64,000 bases of DNA, from the NCBI GenBank assembly GCA_913055655.1, contig CAJXKA010000004.1, positions 1 through 64,000 of the forward strand, read 5' to 3'. The position numbers and the translations under genes were made by a program. This document shows, in pieces, positions 53,394 to 63,171 of the stretch; position 1 is the first letter of the stretch, and the number at the start of each line of letters is the position of its first letter. The notes under the pieces are model-generated. The model did not search any database. It was not told where the DNA came from and saw only the letters and a program-made list of their open reading frames with translations. The stretch is from an uncultured Oceanospirillales bacterium (lineage in GTDB: Bacteria > Pseudomonadota > Gammaproteobacteria > Xanthomonadales > SZUA-36).

Positions 53394-53784
53394 TCAGCGG
53401 GTCCCGGGTGTTATCGTTGTGTTCGTGGAACCGTCCGAAAGGCGCGACTCGCCCATGGACCGGCCGATTCTAGCATTGGCGCCCGTCACAAAATCGCCTT
53501 CCGGGTACCACTTTTATTCACAAGCGGCGTGAGAAAGACAAAATCGGGTGTTTCGGAAATATTTCTATTAAACTAAATATAAAACACCATCCATCATTCT
53601 GATATTTCTACCATTAATGGAATTATCCAGTTTGAAGGCAATCGACCGGGCCACGCCAGGACCCTTATGACGCAAGGCCCCGGGCGACTTAGTCACAGAC
53701 TTATCCACAGGGTTTTCAACGGCGTGAAAGAGTACAATACCGGGCTTTCGCGCCCCTGCCCGGCGACGGGCTGAATGAACGGAC
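53394..53784. promoter_or_regulatory. Divergent dctM/argS spacer with DnaA-box match and AT-rich tract
   Basis: This 391-bp gap has no credible gene. TTATCCACA (53701-53709) is an exact DnaA-box consensus and TTATCCAGT (53623-53631) a near match. An AT-rich stretch (about 53545-53632) holds two copies of ATATTTCTA followed by ATTAA and an inverted pair GGTGTTT/AAACACC. TACAAT (53733-53738) may be the argS -10, 47 bp before the start. Two boxes are too few to propose an origin. Confidence 0.45.
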
Positions 53785-55548
53785 ATGCTCAAGAACCATA
53801 TCGAAGAATTACTGATCCAGTCGCTGCTCCACCTGAAGCGTGACGGCATCATTCCCGGCGACGTCGATATCCAGCCCCAGCTGGAGCGGACACGCTCGGT
53901 CGACCACGGCGAATACGCGACCAACCTCGCGATGGCGCTGGCCAAACCGGCCGGTAAACCGCCGCGCGAGCTGGCGCAGGCGATCATCGACCGCCTGCCC
54001 AATTCCCGCCAGGTGGAGCGCACCGAGATCGCCGGCCCGGGGTTCGTCAATTTCTTTCTCAACCACTGCGCCCTGACCGGCGTGGTCCGGGATGTGCTCC
54101 GCCAGGGCGAGGATTTCGGCACCCAGCGCCAACTGGCTGACAACCGGGTCACGGTGGAGTACGTATCGGCCAACCCCACCGGTCCGTTGCACGTGGGCCA
54201 TGGCCGCGGTGCGGCGTATGGCGCCAGCCTGTCGAATGTGCTCCAGGCCTCCGGCTTCGACGTCCAGCGCGAGTACTACGTCAACGACAATGGCCGCCAG
54301 ATGGACATCCTGGCGCTGAGCGTCTGGATTCGATACCTGGAACTGTGCGGGGAGCGGGTCAGCTTCCCGGAGAATGGCTACCAGGGTGAATACATCTACG
54401 ATATCGCCCGCACCGTCCGCAGCGAGGACGGCGACAAGTGGCGCTTCTCCGGCCACGATGTTTTCGACGGCCTGCCGCCCGATGGCGAAGCCGGCGGCGA
54501 CGCCGAGGCTTACATCGACGCGCTGATCAACAAGGCCTCGGAGCTGATGGGCCACGAGGGCTACGTGGTGTTCTTCGGTGCGTCCATCGACGCGATCCTG
54601 GGCGACATCAAGGATGACCTGCGCGAGTTCGGCGTCGAGTTCGACACCTGGTTTTCCGAGGCGCAGCTGGAAGAAAGCGGCGCGATCGAGCACGCCATCG
54701 AACGCCTGCGCGAGAACGGTCACCTGTATGAGAAAGACGGCGCCACCTGGTTCCGCGCATCGGAGCTGGGCGACGAGAAGGACCGCGTGGTGGTGCGCGA
54801 GAACGGCCGCACCACGTATTTCGCGTCCGATATCGCCTACTTCATGAACAAGCTGGAACGCGGTTTCGGCAAGGCCATGTACGTGTTCGGCGCGGACCAC
54901 CATGGGTACATCGCCCGGCTGAAAGCCGCCGCCATGGGCCTGGGCGAAGACCCGGAGAAGCTGGAGGTCCTGCTGGTCCAGTTCGCGGTGCTGTTCCGTG
55001 ATGGCAAGAAAGTGCAGATGTCGACGCGTTCCGGCAAGTTCATCACGCTGCGGGAACTGCGCGAGGAAGTCGGCACCGACGCGGCCCGGTTCTTCTACGT
55101 GATGCGCTCGCACGACCAGCACCTGGATTTCGACCTGGACCTGGCCAAGTCGCGCACCAACGAGAACCCCGTGTACTACGTGCAGTACGCGCACGCGCGC
55201 ATCTGCAGCGTGTTCCGGCAGCTCGAGCAGAACGACATGCGCCACAATTCCGCCATCGGCGAGGCGGCGCTGGACCAGCTGACCGAGCCCCGGGAACTGG
55301 CACTGATGCGCGCCATCAACCGCTACCCGGAAATTATCGAGTCCGCCGCCCGACTGAGGTCACCGCACCTGGTGGCGCATTACCTGGGTGACCTCGCCAC
55401 CGAGTTCCACGGCTACTACAACGCCCACCAGTTCCTGGTGGATGACGAGAACGTGCGCAACGCCAGGCTGAACCTGGTGGACGCGACGCGTATCGTCCTG
55501 GTCAACGGTCTCGCGGTCCTGGGCTGTTCCGCGCCGGAGGAGATGTAA
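53785..55548 (+). CDS. argS: Arginyl-tRNA synthetase
   Basis: ArgS charges tRNA-Arg. The 587-residue class I enzyme has the N-terminal additional domain, the HIGH variant HVGHGRGAAYGASL, YYVNDNGRQM, MYVFGADHHGYIARLKAA, the KMSKS-equivalent VQMSTRSGKFITL, and a helical anticodon domain with PHLVAHYLGDLATEFHGYY. It is immediately followed by the SPOR gene, as in Pseudomonas. Confidence 0.98.
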   Translation: MLKNHIEELLIQSLLHLKRDGIIPGDVDIQPQLERTRSVDHGEYATNLAMALAKPAGKPPRELAQAIIDRLPNSRQVERTEIAGPGFVNFFLNHCALTGVVRDVLRQGEDFGTQRQLADNRVTVEYVSANPTGPLHVGHGRGAAYGASLSNVLQASGFDVQREYYVNDNGRQMDILALSVWIRYLELCGERVSFPENGYQGEYIYDIARTVRSEDGDKWRFSGHDVFDGLPPDGEAGGDAEAYIDALINKASELMGHEGYVVFFGASIDAILGDIKDDLREFGVEFDTWFSEAQLEESGAIEHAIERLRENGHLYEKDGATWFRASELGDEKDRVVVRENGRTTYFASDIAYFMNKLERGFGKAMYVFGADHHGYIARLKAAAMGLGEDPEKLEVLLVQFAVLFRDGKKVQMSTRSGKFITLRELREEVGTDAARFFYVMRSHDQHLDFDLDLAKSRTNENPVYYVQYAHARICSVFRQLEQNDMRHNSAIGEAALDQLTEPRELALMRAINRYPEIIESAARLRSPHLVAHYLGDLATEFHGYYNAHQFLVDDENVRNARLNLVDATRIVLVNGLAVLGCSAPEEM

Positions 55549-56112
55549 GTGGCGCGCCGGAAACAGACCTCGAGGGGCCGCGGGTCATCGCCGGTCCTGG
55601 GCTGGTTCATCACCGGCCTGGCCCTGGGCCTGGGCGGCGCGGTCTTGCTGTTCTACACCGGCATCATTCCGTCGATGCCTGACCGCCCACCTGCCGTGGC
55701 TGAACCAGCCGGGCGTGACACCGGCGGCGCACTGCTGGATGAGCCCGCCACGACACGCGAGAAGCCGGAGTACGAATTCTTTACCGTGCTGCCGGAAATG
55801 GAAACGGTGGTCACGGAACGGGAATTGGCGGAACCCGAGACAGAAGACCCGCCGCCCACCGCGACACCGGCCGGCGGCGAGGCCATGTTCCTGCAGGTCG
55901 GCTCATTCCGCAGCGCCCAGGATGCCGAGCAGATGAAGGCTCGCCTGGCGCTGATGGGCAACCAGGCGTCCATCCAGACCGTCACCGTCGATACCGTGAC
56001 CTGGCATCGTGTCCGTATTGGCCCGGTGAATGGCGCCCGACAGGCGGACGCGCTCCGCCAGCAATTGCAGTCCAATGGCCTTGACGTGATGGTGGTCAGG
56101 AACCGGAACTGA
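55549..56112 (+). CDS. SPOR domain (FtsN-like) cell division protein
   Basis: A 187-residue inner-membrane protein starting with GTG directly after argS. A basic cytoplasmic start (RRKQTSRGRG), one membrane segment (GWFITGLALGLGGAVLLFY), a polar linker and a C-terminal SPOR domain (FLQVGSFRSAQDAEQMKA, then VRIGPVNGARQADAL). SPOR domains bind septal peptidoglycan. It occupies the place of ftsN next to argS, but is short, so calling it FtsN is tentative. Confidence 0.88.
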   Translation: MARRKQTSRGRGSSPVLGWFITGLALGLGGAVLLFYTGIIPSMPDRPPAVAEPAGRDTGGALLDEPATTREKPEYEFFTVLPEMETVVTERELAEPETEDPPPTATPAGGEAMFLQVGSFRSAQDAEQMKARLALMGNQASIQTVTVDTVTWHRVRIGPVNGARQADALRQQLQSNGLDVMVVRNRN

Positions 56113-56127
56113 CCGCGGGGCCCGGCG

Positions 56128-57873
56128 TTACCCGCCGCGCGCCCACAGGTCCGGCACGGCCCCGGCAGGGCCTTCGCCATTTCGGTTCGAAGCGGCTCCA
56201 AGCGCGGCTTCACCACCCCTGCGCCGCCAATCGGCCATGGCCTTCGCCAACGATTTTCCATCCCACGCCGACGTTTCACCGGCTTCGAAACCGGTCGCGT
56301 CCAGCGCGCGAACCTGCGCCGCCAGTGCCGTTTCATCCGCCTGCTCCAGGCACCGCGCGAAGCTGCGAATCCGCCCCTCGGCAACCGCGGGCCCGTCGTG
56401 CCGCAACCAGCGCGCCAGCTGTCGGCGGGCGGTCGTGGCGTCACCTTCGCGGCAGGCCGACTCGAATGCCTTCAGCGTCGCAGGCGCATCACCCGCCACC
56501 TGGCGCACTTCGCGTGCCGGCCCGGCGCCATCGCGCCGTGACCGCTTGAACCATAGGGCCAGCGTGGCCAGCCACAATACCGCGAAACCGAGTGCGATCC
56601 AGCGCCAGTGGCCACCGGCACCGGCAGCGGTGCCCACCGGCGCACCAGCGCCGGGTTCAGGCGTCGAGGCGCCTGGCGTCGGTGCGGCACCGGGCAGCAC
56701 CGCGACGCGATGTTCCGGCAGCAACGCCACCCGTTGCCGGTCGTTGGCGGTATCCCACCAGGTCACGCGCAGTTCGGGCAGGACCAGCTCACCCGGTTCC
56801 TCGGGCACCACCGCGTAGCGAAATTCGCGATGGCCCAGCACCCACTCCCCGTCGTCGCGGCTGATGCCCTGCGGCTGGTCCGGGTAGATGCGTGCACCCG
56901 GCATTTCCGGCCAGGCCGGTTCTTCCAGCATGTGCTCTTCCAGGCCCACCGCGTCGAGAATCACGGTACGGGTCACCGGCTCGCCGACGCGGATCTCGCT
57001 CGCATCGCTGACCTGCTGGGACACGGACAGCTGGCGCGCGGGCAACCACGCATCGCCACTGTAGCCGGGCGGGCGAGGCTGGATCTCCAGGATGACGGGG
57101 TCGCTCTCGATGCGGACACGCCGCCCCTGGACCCGGGGCTGCCAGAGCCCCTGGGTGGAGCGCTCGACCATGCGGCCGGTGAGCTGCATGGCGGGAATCA
57201 CCAGCTCGCCGGAACGTTCCGGGAAAACCGCGTAACGGCGCTCCAGGACGCGGTAACGCTCGCCGTTTCGGTCCGCGGTATAGGGCACCTCGTCCAGCAG
57301 CCTTACGGATGCCTGCTGCGGCGCCGGCGGGCTGACCGAGGCCTCGGTCAGGTTCTGCTGGTAGAAGATTCGCACCTTCAGCGCCACCTGGGCGTGAACG
57401 TAATACGGGCCCTCGCGGGGCTCCAGTTCCAGCTCCATGAAGACCGGCGCCGCTTCACCCGGCGCCACTTCCGGCGCGGGATCGACGGTTAACGAAAGGG
57501 CCCTCGACTGCTGGCCACCGCGGAACGTCAGCGCCGGAACGACCAGTTCGCCGGCGCGGCGAGGCTCCAGCATCACCTCCAGGCGCTTGACGGTGGACTG
57601 GCGGCCGTTGACGATGGACATGCGGGTTTCGGTCCGCTTGTCCAGCAGGATGAAATCGGCATCCAGGGCTGACAGGTCAACGTCCAGGTCCTGGTTCCGG
57701 TCATCCGTTTCAAACACCAGCGTCACCGTCTCACCCACCAGTGCGCGCTCGCGGTCCAGTTGCGCCTGGATGCCGTCGGACTGCGCCAGCACGGCCTGGG
57801 CAAAAATGCACGCCGCCATGACCAGGCCGCACATGCACCACCGGAGTCCGGCTCTGAAATTGGGTTTCACCAT
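56128..57873 (-). CDS. batD: BatD family protein
   Basis: BatD is a periplasmic Ig-like protein anchored by a C-terminal membrane helix, part of the Bat (Bacteroides aerotolerance) complex. The 581-residue protein has a signal peptide (GLVMAACIFAQAVLAQ), the family start VGETVTLVFET, several beta-sandwich repeats, then WRWIALGFAVLWLATLAL as the membrane segment, and a cytoplasmic helical tail. It overlaps the batB/C gene by 7 bp and ends the moxR-bat operon. Confidence 0.9.
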   Translation of the reverse strand: MVKPNFRAGLRWCMCGLVMAACIFAQAVLAQSDGIQAQLDRERALVGETVTLVFETDDRNQDLDVDLSALDADFILLDKRTETRMSIVNGRQSTVKRLEVMLEPRRAGELVVPALTFRGGQQSRALSLTVDPAPEVAPGEAAPVFMELELEPREGPYYVHAQVALKVRIFYQQNLTEASVSPPAPQQASVRLLDEVPYTADRNGERYRVLERRYAVFPERSGELVIPAMQLTGRMVERSTQGLWQPRVQGRRVRIESDPVILEIQPRPPGYSGDAWLPARQLSVSQQVSDASEIRVGEPVTRTVILDAVGLEEHMLEEPAWPEMPGARIYPDQPQGISRDDGEWVLGHREFRYAVVPEEPGELVLPELRVTWWDTANDRQRVALLPEHRVAVLPGAAPTPGASTPEPGAGAPVGTAAGAGGHWRWIALGFAVLWLATLALWFKRSRRDGAGPAREVRQVAGDAPATLKAFESACREGDATTARRQLARWLRHDGPAVAEGRIRSFARCLEQADETALAAQVRALDATGFEAGETSAWDGKSLAKAMADWRRRGGEAALGAASNRNGEGPAGAVPDLWARGG

Positions 57874-59579
57874 GGTTCTCCTTCTTCGGGCGGCGCGCCG
57901 CGACGCTGGTGTTCAAGCTGGAACTTGCGACGCAACAGCCCACCCGGGTCATCCGGTATGCGGCGCAGCCATTGCTCCATCGCCTGCTCATCTTCTTCCG
58001 ACCAGGCCTGGGCCATGGCGTCTTCCTCGCCGGCCCGATCGTCGCCCTGTTCTTCACCCTCGGACTCCTGCGATTCACTGGGCTCGCCTTCCTGCTCGCC
58101 CTCGCCATCCTGTTGCTGCTGGCTGTCCTCGCCCTGCTGGTCCGAGGACTGGGGGTCGCCCTGGTCCTGTTCACCGTCACCGGACGACTCTTCCGACGCC
58201 TGCTCCTGTTTCGCCTGTTCGACAATCGCCCGGTTGGCCAGCGCGTCGTCCATGTCCGGGTTCATGGCCAGCGCACGGTCGTAAGCGGCAATGGCCTCGT
58301 CCAGCCGGCCCGCGTGGGCCAGCGCATTGCCGAGATTGTATTGCGCGTCCGCGTTTTCCAGGCCGGACCAACGGTTGGCGGCGCCGGCGAAGTCGCCGTC
58401 GCGAAACCGGGCCTCGGCGGCAATGGCCGGATCCCGCGCCAGGGCCGCGGCATCATTCGCCCGGCCCTCGGCAAGCGCTTCCTGGGCCTGCTGGTCACGG
58501 CGCTGCCAGAGGTCGTCCCAGGCGCTGGCCCGGCCCTGGACCGGGGCACCCATGGAGAGCGCCGCCGTGGCGAGGGCCACCGGCGCCACGGCGCCGTGGC
58601 TGAACAGCCAGCCACGCCGGAAACCGACGGCGCCCAGAGGCAGCAGGCCCAGCAGCAGCCACGGCCCGAAATCACGCCAGCGTTCGCCTGCGCCATCGTC
58701 CCGACGGGTAAAAGCATCGCCCGCGCCGATGGACCAGGGCGACACATCGGCCTGGGTGGCCAACGCGGTGTATCGGCCACCGCCGGCTTCCGCCAGTGCC
58801 CTCAGGGCGCTTTCATCCATGCGGGCGATGACGATGTTGCCTGACGCGTCACCGACAAAACCGTTGCCACTGGGAATCGGCGCGCCATCTTCGCTGCCCA
58901 CGGCCAGGACGGACGTCGTGATACCTTCGTCCCGCAGGTCATCCGCCACATCGATGGCGCGCGCATCGGCGCTGTCGGTCACCAGCAGGATTTCGCCATG
59001 GCCCAGCCCGGTACGCGCCAGCAGTTCGGCACCCAGCGTCAGGGCAAGATCCGCGCGGCTGCCGGACACCGGCACCACGTCCGGGCGTAACGCCGGCAGC
59101 ATGTTAATCACCGTGTTGGTGTCGCTGGTCAGCGGGGTGACGACGTAGGCGTCGCCCGCATAGGCCACCAGGCCGACCTGGCCTTCTTCGGTCGCCGCCA
59201 GCAGGTCGGACAGCCGGAAACGGACGCGGGTCAGGCGGTCCGGACGCAGGTCCTGTGCCAGCATCGACTGCGACAGGTCGACCACGATGACGCGCGCGTC
59301 GGTGGCGCTGAAGCCGGTATCCGGCAGGCGCTGCCAGCTGGGCCCGGACATCGCCAGGGTCGCCAGCAATAACGCCAGCCCGGCCAGCCAGGCACCGATG
59401 CCCCGCCGCTCGGACCCGGCCTCGCCCACCGCCAGCCAGCGCAGCAGGTGCGGGTCGCAGACGCTGGCCCAGTCCCCGGTCGGCTGGCGCCAGCGGCGCC
59501 ACGCCCAGGGCAGCAGCACACAAACCGGAAGGGCCAGCAGCCAGAGTGGCCTTATGATGTGCAGGCCGCCGATGTCCAT
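57867..59579 (-). CDS. BatB-BatC fusion: von Willebrand A domain plus TPR protein
   Basis: A 570-residue protein. Membrane segments near the N-terminus (LLALPVCVLLPWAWR) precede a VWA domain with MIDAS DLSQSML and VTDSADARAIDV. A further membrane segment follows at about 330-345, then a TPR region (AQYNLGNALAHAGRLDEAIAAYDRAL) and a low-complexity acidic Gln/Glu/Asp/Ser tract at about 480-540. VWA is the BatB type and the TPR with acidic tract is BatC; fusion in one chain is common in proteobacteria. The start overlaps batA (TGATG). Confidence 0.9.
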   Translation of the reverse strand: MDIGGLHIIRPLWLLALPVCVLLPWAWRRWRQPTGDWASVCDPHLLRWLAVGEAGSERRGIGAWLAGLALLLATLAMSGPSWQRLPDTGFSATDARVIVVDLSQSMLAQDLRPDRLTRVRFRLSDLLAATEEGQVGLVAYAGDAYVVTPLTSDTNTVINMLPALRPDVVPVSGSRADLALTLGAELLARTGLGHGEILLVTDSADARAIDVADDLRDEGITTSVLAVGSEDGAPIPSGNGFVGDASGNIVIARMDESALRALAEAGGGRYTALATQADVSPWSIGAGDAFTRRDDGAGERWRDFGPWLLLGLLPLGAVGFRRGWLFSHGAVAPVALATAALSMGAPVQGRASAWDDLWQRRDQQAQEALAEGRANDAAALARDPAIAAEARFRDGDFAGAANRWSGLENADAQYNLGNALAHAGRLDEAIAAYDRALAMNPDMDDALANRAIVEQAKQEQASEESSGDGEQDQGDPQSSDQQGEDSQQQQDGEGEQEGEPSESQESEGEEQGDDRAGEEDAMAQAWSEEDEQAMEQWLRRIPDDPGGLLRRKFQLEHQRRGAPPEEGEPW

Positions 59580-60601
59580 CAGGCGGCCTCCATGCGCATG
59601 CCGGCGCCCGGGCGGACGCCGACCAGGCCCGCCAGCATGACCAGGACCAGGGCACAGCCCAATGGCCACTGGAACAGTTCATCGACGGGACGGACCACCT
59701 CGACATCACTTTCCACCGGCTCCAGCTCATCCAGGATCTCGTAGATGCGCGCCAGGCCCTCGGCGTCGCGGGCGCGGAAATACCGGCCGCCGGTCCGCTC
59801 CGCGATGGCTTCCAGCGTCTCTTCGTCCAGGTCAGCCGATGGATTGACGACCCGCGTACCGAAGAAATCCTGGACCATCATTTCATCCGCGCCCACGCCC
59901 ACGGTATAGATCGTCATGCCCTCGCGGGCGGCGAACTCGGCCGCCTGCAGGGGCTGGACTTCGCCGGAAGTGTTGGCGCCATCGGTCAGCAGCACCAGCA
60001 CGCGGTCCGAGGCCGCGTCCTCGCGCAGGCGTTTGACCGCCAGGCCGATGGCGTCGCCAATCGCGGTCTCGCGGCCGGCCAGGCCGATTTCGGATTCGGC
60101 CAGCAGGATGGCGGTGGTCTCGGTATCAAAGGTCAGCGGCGTCTGCAGGTAGGCACGACTGCCGAACAGCACCAGGCCCACGCGGTCACCGCGACGGCGC
60201 TCGACGAAATCGCCGGCGACCCGCTTCACCACCGAGAGGCGGTTGACGGAACGGCCCTGCCAGACCATGTCCTGGGTATCCATGCTGCCCGAAACGTCCA
60301 CGGCCAGCAGCAAATCGCGACCGGTGACCGGCAGGCTCTGCACCTCGCCCACCCACTGCGGACGCGCCGCGGCGAAGACCAGCAGCAACCAGGCGAGGGC
60401 CGCCAGCACGTGCCAGGCGGGCCGCCGCAGGGTGCCGCGCCGGTCGCCCGCGACATCGCCGTACCAGGGCACGCGAAGCGCCAGGTATCCGCGGGATGCG
60501 GCTTCGGGCAGCCACCACCGCAACAGCCAGGGCAACGGCGCGAGCGCCAGCAACCAGGGCCAGGCCAGCGTAAAGCCACCGTCGGTGATCACGTCACCCA
60601 T
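59579..60601 (-). CDS. batA: BatA: von Willebrand A domain membrane protein
   Basis: A 340-residue protein with two N-terminal membrane helices (PWLLALAPLPWLLRWWL, VLAALAWLLLVFAAARP), a VWA domain with MIDAS motif AVDVSGSMDTQDM and LVLLTDGANTSGEV, and a C-terminal helix. It forms a likely complex with BatB/C and BatD, with MoxR as the AAA+ chaperone. It overlaps the DUF4381 gene by 8 bp. Confidence 0.92.
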   Translation of the reverse strand: MGDVITDGGFTLAWPWLLALAPLPWLLRWWLPEAASRGYLALRVPWYGDVAGDRRGTLRRPAWHVLAALAWLLLVFAAARPQWVGEVQSLPVTGRDLLLAVDVSGSMDTQDMVWQGRSVNRLSVVKRVAGDFVERRRGDRVGLVLFGSRAYLQTPLTFDTETTAILLAESEIGLAGRETAIGDAIGLAVKRLREDAASDRVLVLLTDGANTSGEVQPLQAAEFAAREGMTIYTVGVGADEMMVQDFFGTRVVNPSADLDEETLEAIAERTGGRYFRARDAEGLARIYEILDELEPVESDVEVVRPVDELFQWPLGCALVLVMLAGLVGVRPGAGMRMEAA

Positions 60602-61088
60602 GGGTCAGCACCCATTGGCGCGCGGCGTGGTGAACGGCATCGGGGTCGAAATCGGGGCTCGGGCGATACGGCCCGTCCGCGAGGGCCTCGAAGGGGGACG
60701 TGTCTTTGCGACCGGCCCGCTCCGCCAGGAAGGCGGCCCAGGCCTTGCCTCGTAGTTCCTCGCACTGGCCGGGAAAGGCCCGGATCGCCGCCCATTTCAG
60801 CACCTGGTTGACGTCCGCCAGCCACGCCGCCGGCTCCCTGGCCGGGTCGCGCGCGGCGACCACGGCATCCAGTCGCCCGGCCAGTTGGCGGCGCCGTCGG
60901 CGAACGCGCCAGGCTTTCCAGGCCCGGAACAGCAGCCAGCCCAACAGAGCGGCCAAAAGCGCCGCCAGCAACCACCAGCCCGGCGCCGGGGGCCAGAACG
61001 GCGCTTCGGGCGCCGCGTGGATATCCCGGAGCTGGGACAGCCACTCGGCGGCCGGTTCGGCCTGGGCATTCGTCGGGGCTGTGTTCAC
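60594..61088 (-). CDS. DUF4381 domain-containing membrane protein
   Basis: A 164-residue protein with one membrane segment (GWWLLAALLAALLGWLLF), an upstream motif LRDIHAAPEAPFWPPAPG and a helical cytosolic part with WLADVNQVLKWAAIRAFP, all typical of the DUF4381 member of moxR-bat operons. The start is GTG at 61088, overlapping the DUF58 stop (GTGA); the frame is open upstream but lies in the DUF58 gene. Confidence 0.88.
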   Translation of the reverse strand: MNTAPTNAQAEPAAEWLSQLRDIHAAPEAPFWPPAPGWWLLAALLAALLGWLLFRAWKAWRVRRRRRQLAGRLDAVVAARDPAREPAAWLADVNQVLKWAAIRAFPGQCEELRGKAWAAFLAERAGRKDTSPFEALADGPYRPSPDFDPDAVHHAARQWVLTHG

Positions 61089-62011
61089 CTGCTGCCCCGC
61101 CCGACCAGGACGCGCAATTCCCGGCCCAGGACATCCACCGGGTCGTCGGTGGTCCGCAACGTCACCCAACCGCACTGGTGGCGCTGGAACAGCCGTCGCG
61201 GCGCCTCGGTATGCGTGTGCTGCATGGTCTCGAACCGGCGACGGCCACGATCGATGCCGGTGTCCAGCAGGTCGACCTGCTCGCCATCGGTGATGGGGTA
61301 ACGGCCCGGAGGCAGCGCTTCCTCCGCCGGGTCGAGCACCTGGCAGCCGATGACATCGTTATGCTGGCGGATCCGGCTGAGATGCCGGTTGCAGTCGTCG
61401 TCCAGTCCAAAAAAATCGCTGATGACGAGTACCAGGCTGCCAGGGCGGAGCGTGTGGCGTACGCGCTCCAGCGACACCGAGAGCGGTTCCCGCCCGTCGC
61501 CCATGTGCGCCGGGTCCAGCCAGTCGACCAGCCCCTGGACCACCCGCATGGCGCCGCGCCGCCCACCTGCAGGGCGCAGTTCCCGGTGTTCACCGGGCGC
61601 CGACAGGAATGCGCCAACGCGGTCGCCCCGTTTCACGGCCGTCCAGGCGATGGCCGCGGCCAGCTGCGCCGCCGCGACGGATTTCAGGCGGACCCGGGTG
61701 CCGAAGAACAGGCTCGGCGAGGCGTCCAGCACGATCAGTACGGGCCGCTCACGCTCTTCCTGGAAGACCTTGGTATGCGGGCGGCCGGTGCGCGCGGTGA
61801 CGCGCCAGTCCATGTTGCGGATATCGTCGCCCGGCTGGTAGTTGCGTGATTCCTCGAAATCGACACCGCGACCACGAAAACGCGAACGATAGGCGCCCGC
61901 CAGCGCCGAGGCGGCCGGCCGGTGCATGGGCAGCATCAGGGCATGGCAGCGCGGGCGCAACGCGATCAGGGCCTCGGCGCTGACGTCGATTCCGGCGCGG
62001 GTCTCGATCAT
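61085..62011 (-). CDS. DUF58 domain-containing protein
   Basis: A 308-residue soluble protein of the MoxR-associated DUF58 family with a VWA-like fold. Visible blocks are GRGVDFEESRNYQPGDDIRNMDWR, the family hallmark, then VLIVLDASPSLFF as MIDAS-like, and GSLVLVISDFFGLDD. It is 10 bp downstream of moxR and is expected to serve as a MoxR client or adaptor. Confidence 0.93.
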   Translation of the reverse strand: MIETRAGIDVSAEALIALRPRCHALMLPMHRPAASALAGAYRSRFRGRGVDFEESRNYQPGDDIRNMDWRVTARTGRPHTKVFQEERERPVLIVLDASPSLFFGTRVRLKSVAAAQLAAAIAWTAVKRGDRVGAFLSAPGEHRELRPAGGRRGAMRVVQGLVDWLDPAHMGDGREPLSVSLERVRHTLRPGSLVLVISDFFGLDDDCNRHLSRIRQHNDVIGCQVLDPAEEALPPGRYPITDGEQVDLLDTGIDRGRRRFETMQHTHTEAPRRLFQRHQCGWVTLRTTDDPVDVLGRELRVLVGRGSR

Positions 62012-62021
62012 GCGACAGCGC

Positions 62022-63044
62022 TCAGGGGACCGGGACGAGATCCAGCAGCCGGTCCGTGAGCTGGTCCACGGTCACGCCATCCGCCTCCGCTTCGTAGGAC
62101 AGCAGCACACGGTGACGCAGCACGTCGTGGGCGACGGCGTGGATATCGTCAGGCGACACGAAGTCGCGGTTGTCCAGCCAGGCGCGGGCACGGGCGCAGC
62201 GATCCAGCGCGATGGTGGCGCGCGGGCTGCCGCCGAAGCTCACCAGTTTCGCCAGCTCGTCATCCCAGCGACCGGGGTCGCGGGTGGCCAGCACCAGCTG
62301 CACGATGTAAGCCTGCAGCGCCGGCGCCATGTGCAGGTCGAGCACCTGCGTCTGGGCGGCGAAGACCTGGGCCTGGCTGACCAGCACTTCGGGCGCCGAC
62401 GTCTCGCCCAGCTCGTCCCGGGCCTGCCCACGGGCAAGTTCGAGAATGGCCTGCTCGGCCTCGGCATCCGGGTAATCGATGGCGACATGCATCAGGAAAC
62501 GGTCCAGCTGCGCTTCGGGCAGCGGGTACGTGCCTTCCTGTTCGATGGGGTTCTGCGTGGCCATGACCAGGAACAGCTGCGGCAGCGGATACGTGATCCG
62601 CCCGACCGTCACCTGGTGCTCGCCCATGGCCTCCAGCAGCGCGGACTGCACCTTGGCCGGCGCGCGGTTCACCTCGTCGGCCAGGATCAGGTTGTGGAAG
62701 ATGGGGCCTCGCTGGAACTCGAAACTGCCTTCCTGGGGCCGGTAGATCTCGGTGCCGGTCAGGTCCGCCGGCAACAGGTCCGGCGTAAACTGGATACGGT
62801 GAAAATCGCCCTCGATACGATCGGCCAGCACCTTGATGGCCGTGGTCTTGGCCAGTCCCGGTGCGCCTTCCACCAGCAGGTGGCCGTGGCAGAGCAGCGC
62901 CATGACCAGGCGCTCCATCAGCCGCTCCTGGCCAATAATCAGTTGGTTGGCGGCCTCGCTGAGCCGGGCAAAAGCTTCGCGTTCGGGCGATGCGACGCCC
63001 GCAGGGCTCGCGTTACCAGGCGAGGATTGTTCAACGACGTCCAT
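62022..63044 (-). CDS. MoxR family AAA+ ATPase
   Basis: A 340-residue AAA+ ATPase: Walker A VEGAPGLAKTTA, GTEIYRPQEGSFEFQRGP, Walker B LILADEVNRAPAKVQ, sensor 1 MATQNPIEQEGTYPLPEAQLDRF and a C-terminal lid with GGSPRATIAL. Chaperone-like remodelling of VWA proteins is the accepted role. I took the ATG at 63044, with AAGGAA upstream, over an open frame from 63119. It leads the operon moxR-DUF58-DUF4381-batA-batB/C-batD. Confidence 0.94.
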   Translation of the reverse strand: MDVVEQSSPGNASPAGVASPEREAFARLSEAANQLIIGQERLMERLVMALLCHGHLLVEGAPGLAKTTAIKVLADRIEGDFHRIQFTPDLLPADLTGTEIYRPQEGSFEFQRGPIFHNLILADEVNRAPAKVQSALLEAMGEHQVTVGRITYPLPQLFLVMATQNPIEQEGTYPLPEAQLDRFLMHVAIDYPDAEAEQAILELARGQARDELGETSAPEVLVSQAQVFAAQTQVLDLHMAPALQAYIVQLVLATRDPGRWDDELAKLVSFGGSPRATIALDRCARARAWLDNRDFVSPDDIHAVAHDVLRHRVLLSYEAEADGVTVDQLTDRLLDLVPVP

Positions 63045-63171
63045 GGAATTTCCTTGCAGATCGGGTTCGTACACCCGGAATTCTAACCATTCCGGGCGCG
63101 GCGGGTATGACCACGCCATCTTCCAATAATTCAGGACGCTTCGGGCGTGTCATTGGTCACGGCCGGCGCGA

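Noticed and set aside
53394..53784. Replication origin
   Set aside because: One perfect and one poor DnaA box, with no dnaA, dnaN, gidA or rpmH nearby.
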